Below, one piece after another: positions 6,623-14,036 of a DNA stretch of 23,425 nt (positions are counted from its first letter, which is position 1; each line of letters begins with the position of its first letter). Under the pieces are notes generated by a model, which saw only the letters and a list, made by a program, of their open reading frames with translations, was not told the DNA's origin and made no database searches. The DNA lies in assembly GCA_002729415.1 (NCBI GenBank), contig PBXZ01000196.1, positions 1 to 23,425 on the forward strand. The letters run 5' to 3'. A program made the translations under genes and the position numbers. This DNA is from UBA9662 sp002729415. GTDB taxonomy: Bacteria > Poribacteria > WGA-4E > UBA9662.

Positions 6623-7951
6623 ATGGATCAAATCAACAAGACACATAAAATTGAACATCGCACTGTCATTATCGTAGGCGGAGGACCAGCTGGGCTCCCT
6701 ATCGCTGCAGTACTGGGGGGATGGCATCCCTACTATCGGGAAAGCCGCATTTTCAGCCAGCGTTATCCACAACTTGCCGCTTCCTTGAGCACACACAAAT
6801 CGACTTTGCTGGAACTGGATTTCTCAAAACTGGCGGATAATGGTATTCCACCAATTGATCTATTCCATCTATTGCACCATCCAAGAAGGATTTTCCAAGA
6901 GCTATCCCAGATTGCATTAGAATTTCGCCAAGAAGANCCTATAGATTACCTCCTTATCACTCAGGAAGAGGTTGGTGGTCTCTGGAACAATGCCCCAGAA
7001 AATTTATTAACTTTATCTCCNGGACAATGGATGGAATTTGCATTTTATCCATTAGCTCAATACGTCCAAGAACANCCTNTCNATCTTAGCNTTAANGANT
7101 TGATCTGTAAAAGAGACTTGATCCGTTACTANCATCAAATACCTAAACGATTTGATCTAGTCAATCATATCCACACACACGAGAAAGTCGTGCNGATAGA
7201 ACCACATGAACGAGGATTTCACTTAACTAGTCGGGATGTTGGTACTCAGACAGTNCATCAATATACTTGCAAATACCTGATTTATGCTGTTGGCCAACGC
7301 TGTATTCTGAGAAAGCTCAATGTGCCTGGTGAGGACTTACCATTTGTAGTGAACCGTTATGATCGACCGGAGAGTTTTGATGGAGACCGAGTCGTTGTTG
7401 TTGGTGGAGGTCGATCAGCAGATTGGGCGGCAACAGAACTTTACGATGCTCAGAAAGAGGTTCACTACGTCATGCGCCAATCGTTTGAGCGACATTGGCG
7501 ACTCATTAATGATAGCCGTGATGGCCTTCCCTACTACGCACGTATTGCTGAAATTATTGAAAGTCAAGATCCGCGGTTTCAAACGCTTTATAATAGTCAT
7601 CTTCAAAAGATTGAGGACAAACCAAANAATGGTTTAGTCACGGTGAATAACAATGGACATCAAAAATTGATAGATGTAGATCACGTGGTNATAGAAATTG
7701 GAGGGATTGCNGATTATTCTCTGTTCAAAGGGTTTCCTGCGTTGAGATTAAAAGAGAAATATGATAACTACCGTTTTCAAGTGCACCAAGTCGAAACGAA
7801 GTCTTATAGTTCCGAAGTTACTAACATTCCGAATCTCTATATGGGTGGTTANCTAGCAGAAGGCCTTGGGTTGGTGGTCATTGCCATGCATCCGACAACC
7901 TATACAATTGCGGCTGATATTCTGCAAAAAGAGGGAATCTATAAAAGCTAA
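6623..7951 (+). CDS. FAD-dependent oxidoreductase, OSGIN/flavin-monooxygenase-like
   Basis: The 442-residue protein has an N-terminal Rossmann motif IIVGGGPAG (residues 16-24) and a second one, VVVVGGGRSAD (257-267), the two-dinucleotide layout of FAD/NAD(P)H flavin monooxygenase-type enzymes. GWHPYYRES just after the first motif, and a long LLELDFS...PPIDLFHLLHHP stretch, resemble the animal oxidative-stress-induced growth inhibitor (OSGIN) branch. A GG.LAEGLG segment near the C-terminus fits the closing FAD-contact region. An in-frame TTG at 6584 would add 13 residues, but the ATG at 6623 gives the normal distance to the GGGPAG motif. Eleven of 15 ambiguous bases are at third codon positions; one codon is TAN (7850-7852) and must be Tyr if the gene is intact. 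The substrate is unknown. Confidence 0.82.
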   Translation: MDQINKTHKIEHRTVIIVGGGPAGLPIAAVLGGWHPYYRESRIFSQRYPQLAASLSTHKSTLLELDFSKLADNGIPPIDLFHLLHHPRRIFQELSQIALEFRQEXPIDYLLITQEEVGGLWNNAPENLLTLSXGQWMEFAFYPLAQYVQEXPXXLSXXXLICKRDLIRYXHQIPKRFDLVNHIHTHEKVVXIEPHERGFHLTSRDVGTQTXHQYTCKYLIYAVGQRCILRKLNVPGEDLPFVVNRYDRPESFDGDRVVVVGGGRSADWAATELYDAQKEVHYVMRQSFERHWRLINDSRDGLPYYARIAEIIESQDPRFQTLYNSHLQKIEDKPXNGLVTVNNNGHQKLIDVDHVXIEIGGIXDYSLFKGFPALRLKEKYDNYRFQVHQVETKSYSSEVTNIPNLYMGGXLAEGLGLVVIAMHPTTYTIAADILQKEGIYKS

Positions 7952-8033
7952 GACCTCTAATCTTTCCCAAAAGTAAAGTACTAAAGGCATCCAACTTGTT
8001 ATTTCAACAGGAGAATGGNAAACTATCNATTTT

Positions 8034-8066
8034 TTCACAGTTAACAGTGAACGCTTTTTGAAAAGC
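8034..8066. promoter_or_regulatory. Near-palindrome and short hairpin upstream of HEAT-repeat gene
   Basis: TTCACAGTTAACAGTGAA at 8034-8051 is symmetrical except for an A/A pair in each arm, centred on GTTAAC. It is followed by GCTTTT/AAAAGC arms at 8053-8066. The elements lie 43-75 bases before the ATG at 8109 and about 80 bases after the previous stop. They could be an operator for the HEAT-repeat gene or part of a terminator for the FAD gene; the sequence does not decide. Confidence 0.25.
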
Positions 8067-8108
8067 CATATNTTGTAGAAAAGGTCATTTATCATAAANG
8101 GACAGAAA

Positions 8109-10580
8109 ATGCAGATTAAAACGCGTATTGCCATCTTTATCTTCATTGCAACCCTAGGATATTCTAGCTTCGCCACTGCACAGGAACAAGTTAACCAAAC
8201 TTCTGACCTGAATAGCATTCTTAAATTGGCTGAAATGGGGGATAAACGTGCTGTTAAACTATTAATTGCTATCATCAAAGATAAAGATAAAAATGGGTAC
8301 ACTCGAAAGCAAGCGGCCACTGCTTTGGCAAAGTTAGGCTCCCTAGCCATTGAACCGTTGATTGATACTCTCAACACTGACGATCCTATCGTACGCCGTC
8401 TGGCTGTTGAAGCTTTGGGAAACATTCAGAACAAACGAATTGTTGATCCATTAATTAAGGTCTTAGCGGATCAGGATATCCGTATCCGCCGCCTAGCAGT
8501 TGATGCCTTGGCCGCATCCGGTGACATGCGTGTCCTAAAACCGTTAATTAACATCTTACATAGTAAGGAAGAGAAAAGCTCGCTTCGTCGAAGAGTAGTT
8601 ACTGCGCTGGTACAGCTGGATAGCAAACAGGCTGTCAATCCTTTAATTATGGTGTTGGCTGATGATGACGTCCAAGTTCGCAATATAGCGGTAGAGATGC
8701 TGGGACGATTAGGTGATGAGCGTGCAGTTACCCCATTGATTGCCACTCTAACAAGTCAGGACCACCTCACTCGATCCAATGCTGTCAAAGCTTTAGCACA
8801 ACTTGGTAATGAACGGGCAATTAAACCGATTATAGATAGACTAACTGATGAAAATGACCTTGTGCGTTCAAATGCCGCTGAAGCCATGATACAGTTCGGT
8901 GATGCACGTGCGATTGAACCTCTGATAGCTTCACTCAAGGATAAGAGCAGCCTNGTCCAGTCTCATGCAGCTTTGGCCTTAGGACGTCTGGATGATCATC
9001 GTGCAGTCGAACCGTTGATTTCTGCTTTTCATCAAGGGAAGAAAAATGTCCAGTCCAATATCGTTCGATCTCTAGCACAACTTGGAGACATCCGTGCGAT
9101 TGAACCATTGATCAAAATACTCAAAAACGAGTCAGTAGACGCTTATATTCGAGGACTCACGGCCGGTGCATTGGCTCAATTCGATGATAGCCGGGTGATT
9201 GAACCGCTGATTGAGGCTTTGAAGAACCATAATCATCTTATTCGATCTGATGCGGCCAAAGCTTTAGGACAACTTGGTGCTCAAGTTGCTCTCAAACCGT
9301 TGATCTATGCACTTGAAGATACAGAGGGAATTGTCAGCTCCAATGCTGCGACTGCGCTAGCTCAACTTGGTCAATCTGCTGTCGATCCACTGCTGACCGT
9401 AATCCAAAACAAGAATAAGGATAGNTTTACCCGTGGTTTAGCAGCTAGTGCATTAGGAGAACTTGGTGATAAAAAAGCAACCGAACCGCTAATTATTGCC
9501 TTAACNGATGNAGAGCCGAATGTTCGCTATGAAGCTGCACTCGCCTTGAGATTACTTGGCGATGAGCGAGCTTTGGCAGCGCTGGTGACAACCCTTTCCG
9601 ATGACGAAAAACAAGTTCACTATGCAGCTGCTTTAGCTTTAGGACGTCTGGGCGATGAGCGAGCAATCGAACCGCTGATTGAGGCTCTTTCGGATCAGGA
9701 TGAGAGACTTCGTCGGTTAGCAGCTGGCGCTTTAGCTGAACTTGGTGATAAACGAGCTGTTAAGCCATTGATTAGAGCTCTTTCGGATCAAGATGAAGGC
9801 CTACGTCGATTGGCAGCTAGCGCCTTGGGACAACTTAGTGACAAAAAAGCTATCAATCCGTTGTTCGCTGCTCTTTCAGATGAAGATGCTGGTGTACGTC
9901 TATACGCAGCGCTGGCCTTGGGACAGCTTGGTGACAAACGCATGGTGGAGCCGTTACTAGTTGCATTGACGGATAAAGATGAACGTGTTCGAAGATTAGC
10001 AGCTTTTGCTCTGGGCAGATTCGGAGATGATAACCAGGTATTGGAGTCGCTAATCTCATCACTAAGAGACAAAGATTGGAGAGTTCGTGGTGTGGTGGCG
10101 TTTGTCTTAGGACAAATCGGTGATGTCCGGTCAATTTCTGAACTGGAGCGTTTAGCCAAGGACGAACAGAACGAAAACGTACAAAATACGGCAACAGTCA
10201 GCTTAAACCACGTTAAAGCCAAGAATTTTGCCAACTTAGGGATGAGATTATCTGAAGCAGAACTGATGGCAGAGGAAACAGTCAGACGCCAACCGGATAA
10301 TGTTGTCTTCTATGATACGCTAGGTTGGGTACTTTACAAACGAAAAAAATATATCGATGCAATTACTATTCTGGAAGAAGCAACCAAACTGCAAAAAGGG
10401 GTTGCCGCTGTACACTACCATTTGGGCTTGGCCTATCTCCAAACGCAACAGATAGAAAAGGGCTTGAAACAACTTGAAGCGGCTTTCTCTTTGGAAGGGA
10501 GGTTTCGGGAAGTAGCAAAATCGGAAGACTTAGGAATTATACAAAAAATCCCTGAATTCCAGCAACTGGTCAATAGATAG
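8109..10580 (+). CDS. Exported HEAT-repeat (PBS-lyase-type) protein with C-terminal TPR
   Basis: This 823-residue protein begins with a signal peptide (basic start, IAIFIFIATLGYSS core, cleavage near ATAQ, residues 22-25). About 21 HEAT-like repeats of some 31 residues follow, from residue 35 to about 690, each with an A.xPLI helix and a DxxxxVR.xAaxALgxLGD half. The closest copies are RLRRLAAGALAELGDKRAVK and its neighbours near residues 530-590. The last ~110 residues form TPR-type helices (NVVFYDTLGWVLYKRKKYID, AAVHYHLGLAYLQTQQIEKG). Such solenoids are protein-binding scaffolds in the periplasm or at the outer membrane. PBS-lyase HEAT repeats do not imply phycobilin chemistry. No enzymatic domain is visible. 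The gene ends inside one arm of the hairpin at 10580-10620, tail to tail with a LamG gene. Confidence 0.9.
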   Translation: MQIKTRIAIFIFIATLGYSSFATAQEQVNQTSDLNSILKLAEMGDKRAVKLLIAIIKDKDKNGYTRKQAATALAKLGSLAIEPLIDTLNTDDPIVRRLAVEALGNIQNKRIVDPLIKVLADQDIRIRRLAVDALAASGDMRVLKPLINILHSKEEKSSLRRRVVTALVQLDSKQAVNPLIMVLADDDVQVRNIAVEMLGRLGDERAVTPLIATLTSQDHLTRSNAVKALAQLGNERAIKPIIDRLTDENDLVRSNAAEAMIQFGDARAIEPLIASLKDKSSXVQSHAALALGRLDDHRAVEPLISAFHQGKKNVQSNIVRSLAQLGDIRAIEPLIKILKNESVDAYIRGLTAGALAQFDDSRVIEPLIEALKNHNHLIRSDAAKALGQLGAQVALKPLIYALEDTEGIVSSNAATALAQLGQSAVDPLLTVIQNKNKDXFTRGLAASALGELGDKKATEPLIIALXDXEPNVRYEAALALRLLGDERALAALVTTLSDDEKQVHYAAALALGRLGDERAIEPLIEALSDQDERLRRLAAGALAELGDKRAVKPLIRALSDQDEGLRRLAASALGQLSDKKAINPLFAALSDEDAGVRLYAALALGQLGDKRMVEPLLVALTDKDERVRRLAAFALGRFGDDNQVLESLISSLRDKDWRVRGVVAFVLGQIGDVRSISELERLAKDEQNENVQNTATVSLNHVKAKNFANLGMRLSEAELMAEETVRRQPDNVVFYDTLGWVLYKRKKYIDAITILEEATKLQKGVAAVHYHLGLAYLQTQQIEKGLKQLEAAFSLEGRFREVAKSEDLGIIQKIPEFQQLVNR

Positions 10581-10620
10581 ATAAGTGACAACTCCGTATT
10601 TTGAGAAATTGCCACTTATC
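10580..10620. terminator. Stem-loop between convergent genes
   Basis: GATAAGTG at 10580-10587 and CACTTATC at 10613-10620 are perfect complements. The stem extends past one A/C mismatch by CAA/TTG, giving 12-base arms around a 17-base loop. It sits exactly between the end of the HEAT-repeat gene and the end of the LamG gene on the other strand, so it could serve both. No U-run follows on either strand. Confidence 0.5.
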
Positions 10621-10635
10621 ATAGAACTTCAGTTG

Positions 10636-11424
10636 CTAATATTCTGTTTTGACAGTTCCCCAGGTTATTGCTAGCTTCTTTTTGGGATCAACAGCCATGA
10701 TGACGCCTTTATTCATTATATCTTTGAGTTCATCGGACTGTAATTCACGATTGACGACAAAAACCTCATCGATAACACCGCCTTCCATAGCCCAGGTTCC
10801 CGGTTTTTCCCCGGCCCCAACCATAAAAAGGCCTGGTGGCTCAGTCGGCAGTTTAAAGTTTTCAGCGGACTCATCAACCTTTTTCCCATTCACGTAAATA
10901 AACGCATTCTTCCCATCATAGGTCATGGCATAATGGTACCATTTCTTTAAATCAAACACGAAATTACCGGTGACATCCCTATGATGCCCCATATTCCAAA
11001 AGGTTTTAGGAGGAGTGTCTTGATTCAACATCAGACGGTATTCACAACAATCGCCACCAGGGAGTTCGATAGAAACAATCCCATCCCACTGGTTGTGTTC
11101 TACCACATTAAACCAAGCGCCAATGGTAATTTCATTGGTGCTCTTTACCGGTTTAAGGTCGAACTCTTCTACCGTGGCTACAGAACTTCCACCCACCATT
11201 TCTGCGCCTGATCCATAATTTGGGGCCCCTTTCTTAGAAAACTTAGCCCCATTCAGAAGCTCGGCTTTATATCCGTTTCCAGACAAATCTTTAGAGGTAT
11301 CTCCTTTCCCTTCATCAAAAGAGAGATAAAGCATCAATCCTTTAGGGGCTTTTTGGGCCGATATGGTTATACCCAACCCAAACACAAGACTGACAGTAAT
11401 CACAGCTAAAATAATATTCTTCAT
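10636..11424 (-). CDS. Secreted LamG-domain (concanavalin A-like) protein
   Basis: This 262-residue protein has a signal peptide (MKNIILAVITVSLVFGLGIT, cleavage near SAQ) and then one LamG/concanavalin A-like jelly-roll domain. Visible hallmarks are GLMLYLSFDEGKGDTSKDLSGNG at the start, EITIGAWFNV, KWYHYAMTYDGKNAFIYVNG and the closing VIDEVFVVNREL. A DCCEYRL cysteine pair is shared with its upstream paralogue. The last residues, DPKKKLAITWGTVKTEY, match the terminal motif seen in two other secreted proteins of this window. AAGGAAAA precedes the start. It is the second gene of a tandem pair 44 bases apart. LamG domains usually bind carbohydrates or proteins outside the cytoplasm; the ligand is unknown. 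Confidence 0.88.
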   Translation of the reverse strand: MKNIILAVITVSLVFGLGITISAQKAPKGLMLYLSFDEGKGDTSKDLSGNGYKAELLNGAKFSKKGAPNYGSGAEMVGGSSVATVEEFDLKPVKSTNEITIGAWFNVVEHNQWDGIVSIELPGGDCCEYRLMLNQDTPPKTFWNMGHHRDVTGNFVFDLKKWYHYAMTYDGKNAFIYVNGKKVDESAENFKLPTEPPGLFMVGAGEKPGTWAMEGGVIDEVFVVNRELQSDELKDIMNKGVIMAVDPKKKLAITWGTVKTEY

Positions 11425-11468
11425 GGATTTTCCTTGTATTAGGTTTGAAAAAAATTGAATTGGAGGAA

Positions 11469-12245
11469 CTAGCGCCGACGTTTTATGTCACTCCACATAG
11501 TGGTCAATTTATCCTTGGGAGCCACAGCCGTAGTTAGTAGTCCTTCCCTCATAACTTTTCCAATTTCATCTGCTTTCAACTGTCGATTAGAGACAAAAAC
11601 TTCGTCGATGATACCACTTTCCATGGCCCAGGTTCCCGGCTTTTCCCCAGCCCCAACCATAAAAAGGCCTTTTCCTGTTGGCAACTTCACATTTTCATCT
11701 GAACTGTCTGTTTCTTTACCATCGACATAGATACGAGCTTTCTTGCCGTCATAGGTCACTGCGTAATGGTACCACCGATTGATAGCAAACACGAATTTAC
11801 CGGTTCGATCCTCATGATGACCGATATTCCAAAAGGGTTTAGGCGGATTGTCTTGATTCAGCATTAGACGAAATTCGCAACANTCCCCTCCATCAGCCTC
11901 GATAGAAACCACACCATCCCATTGATTGTGTTCGATTACTTTAAACCAAGCACCAATAGTAATTTGATTGGTTCCCTTCAATGGTGCCAAGTTGAAATCC
12001 TCNACCGTGACAACNGATTTTCCACCNNCCATCTCNACAGCATTATTAACTTTTCCACCTACAAACTTAGCGCCATCTTTTAGNTTACCTACATACTTAC
12101 TATNCGACAGATCTTTGGCNGTTGTNCCACTTTTNTCATCAAAAGGAAGATAAATCATTAAATCCTTAGGNACATCAGCCGAAACCNNCATTATCGTGCC
12201 AAAAACAAACACNATTACCACGCNAAAAGCNATATGCTTCNTCAT
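11469..12245 (-). CDS. Secreted LamG-domain protein, tandem paralogue
   Basis: The product of 258 residues is a close paralogue of the downstream LamG gene, alike along its whole length (ITIGAWFKVIEHNQWDGVVSIE, FRLMLNQDNPPKPFWNIGHH, RWYHYAVTYDGKKARIYVDG, IIDEVFVSNRQL). The start at 12245 is chosen because a signal peptide begins there (VFVFGTIM core, VSAD cleavage region) and AAGGNG lies just upstream; an ATG at 12320 is in frame but adds non-signal sequence. The C-terminus, APKDKLTTMWSDIKRRR, carries the shared terminal motif. Twelve of 18 ambiguous bases are at third codon positions. It is first in a two-gene unit and diverges from the FG-GAP gene over 135 bases, where the promoters of both must lie. 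The pair is best explained by tandem duplication. Confidence 0.86.
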   Translation of the reverse strand: MXKHXAFXVVXVFVFGTIMXVSADXPKDLMIYLPFDXKSXTXAKDLSXSKYVGXLKDGAKFVGGKVNNAXEMXGGKXVVTXEDFNLAPLKGTNQITIGAWFKVIEHNQWDGVVSIEADGGXCCEFRLMLNQDNPPKPFWNIGHHEDRTGKFVFAINRWYHYAVTYDGKKARIYVDGKETDSSDENVKLPTGKGLFMVGAGEKPGTWAMESGIIDEVFVSNRQLKADEIGKVMREGLLTTAVAPKDKLTTMWSDIKRRR

Positions 12246-12380
12246 AATTACNCCTTTAAGTGTTTTNTACNNGACGCTGCAATGATAGAATATGGTTATT
12301 CTGAATTTAGAATNATCCAACGANAATACAATTNCNGNGCNNNATTATATCATATAANAATTGGGATTTACATNGATTTG

Positions 12381-14030
12381 ATGCACTTAAAGAATANATT
12401 TTTATCTAATATTCTGGTCTTGTTGCTATTTCACTTAACCTTTTTTTTGCAGGGCACTCCTGTTCCNTTTACNGANGTNACAGATGAATCAAAGATTGAC
12501 TTCAAACACACATCGGGCGCCAGCGACAGAAANTATTATCTCGAGACAATGGGGGCGGGAGCGGTGTTTTTNGATTATGATAACGATGGTAATATCGATA
12601 TTTACGTCGTTAATACCGGATATATGCCAGGAACCTCAAAAGAGAAATCGCCTTCAAACGTACTTTACCGAAACAACNATGATGGCACTTTCACCGATGT
12701 GACGAAAATCGCTGGTGTTGGCCATANGGGGTTTGGTATGGGNACTGCTGCTGCCGATTATGATAATGATGGGGATCAAGATCTGTACNTGGTTAACTTT
12801 GGNCCCAATGTNCTTTACTCTAACAATAATGATGGCACGTTCTCGGATGTTACAGATCAAGCTGGTGTCGGAAATAGTCTGTGGGGTATTTCCTGTGCAT
12901 TTTTAGACTTTGATAATGATCGGGATTTGGATATTACTGTTATCAATTATCTCGAATATGATTTTTCTGATGTTCCTTCGATCTATGATGGTTTGATAGG
13001 CTACTCTACGCCTCGCCTTTTCAAAGGGACTACAGATATACTCTATCGGAACAATAACGATGGTACGTTTACTGATATTACTGGAGAAGCAAGGCTCTCT
13101 AATCCTGTTGAAGGTAAAGGAATGGGAGGTATCGTAGCTGATTTTGACAACGATAGTTTCCCTGATATCTACATTACTAATGATACATGCCGTGATTTTT
13201 TGTATCACAACAACGGAGATGGAACTTTCACTGATNTGGCTTTACTGGCAGGTGNGGCTTATGATGAAAATGGGATGGCGAAAAGTTCAATGGGTGTTGA
13301 TTGTGGCGACTATAATAACGATGGGTGGTTGGATCTGTTTATCGTGTGTACGGAGATTAACACACTCTACCAAAATAATGGCGATGGGACTTTCACTGAT
13401 GAAACTGTGGCCGCAGGTCTGGGCGAACCCACTCACCTTTTAGTAGGGTTCAGTCCATCTTTCCTAGACTATGACAACGATGGGGATTTGGACATATTCG
13501 TTGCTAACGGGCACTTCCAAGATATCATTGAATCGTTGGAAGCTACTAAGACATACGCACAAAGCGATCAACTATATCGAAACAACGGAAATGGTACGTT
13601 CACAGACATTTCATCGTTATTCCCCGATAGTTACTTCTCTGAAAGATACGTTGGGCGTGCAACAGTAACCGGTGATTATGACAACGATGGGGATGTTGAT
13701 ATTTTCGTAGTTAACTCTAACCAAGAAGCAATTTTGCTCCGCAATGAAGAAGGAAATAACAACAATTGGATTCAGATCAAGCTGATAGGTAAACAAAGTA
13801 ATCGGGACGGAATTCAAGCTCGTGTTCAGATATCATGTGATGGCGTAAAGCAAATGAAGGAAGTCAAAAGCGGCTCCTGCTACGCATCAGGAAGCGATAA
13901 AAGGCTTCTGTTCGGTTTGGGAAAGAAAGACAGGATAGATTTTGTTCAAGTTAATTGGCCTAGCAAAATTATTCAAACTCTGGAAAATGTTATGGCGAAT
14001 CAACTTCTGATAATCACCGAATCGAAGTAA
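12381..14030 (+). CDS. Secreted FG-GAP/VCBS-type repeat protein with ASPIC/UnbV domain
   Basis: The 549-residue protein starts with a signal peptide (FLSNILVLLLFHLTFFLQG). Seven Ca-binding D.DNDG..D-type motifs lie near residues 65, 126, 176, 254, 310, 363 and 432, each preceded or followed by LYRNN.DGTFTD, the pattern of FG-GAP/VCBS beta-propeller blades. Residues about 461-549 form an ASPIC/UnbV domain (GNNNNWIQIKLIGKQSNRDG, GSGSDKRLLFGLG-like segment, VQVNWPSK, then NVMANQLLIITE). The start at 12381 is chosen for the signal peptide; the frame is open farther up to 12234, overlapping the LamG start, which is unlikely to be translated. The fold suggests extracellular adhesion or ligand binding. 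It ends six bases before the end of the convergent membrane gene. Confidence 0.9.
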   Translation: MHLKNXFLSNILVLLLFHLTFFLQGTPVXFXXXTDESKIDFKHTSGASDRXYYLETMGAGAVFXDYDNDGNIDIYVVNTGYMPGTSKEKSPSNVLYRNNXDGTFTDVTKIAGVGHXGFGMXTAAADYDNDGDQDLYXVNFXPNXLYSNNNDGTFSDVTDQAGVGNSLWGISCAFLDFDNDRDLDITVINYLEYDFSDVPSIYDGLIGYSTPRLFKGTTDILYRNNNDGTFTDITGEARLSNPVEGKGMGGIVADFDNDSFPDIYITNDTCRDFLYHNNGDGTFTDXALLAGXAYDENGMAKSSMGVDCGDYNNDGWLDLFIVCTEINTLYQNNGDGTFTDETVAAGLGEPTHLLVGFSPSFLDYDNDGDLDIFVANGHFQDIIESLEATKTYAQSDQLYRNNGNGTFTDISSLFPDSYFSERYVGRATVTGDYDNDGDVDIFVVNSNQEAILLRNEEGNNNNWIQIKLIGKQSNRDGIQARVQISCDGVKQMKEVKSGSCYASGSDKRLLFGLGKKDRIDFVQVNWPSKIIQTLENVMANQLLIITESK

Positions 14031-14036
14031 ATTCGG

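Noticed and set aside
8109..10580. Phycobilisome lyase function for the HEAT-repeat protein
   Set aside because: PBS-lyase-type HEAT repeats are widespread scaffold units; a signal peptide and a lack of any pigment genes speak against it.
12234..12380. Longer N-terminus for the FG-GAP protein
   Set aside because: The extension overlaps the divergent LamG start and precedes the signal peptide at 12381.
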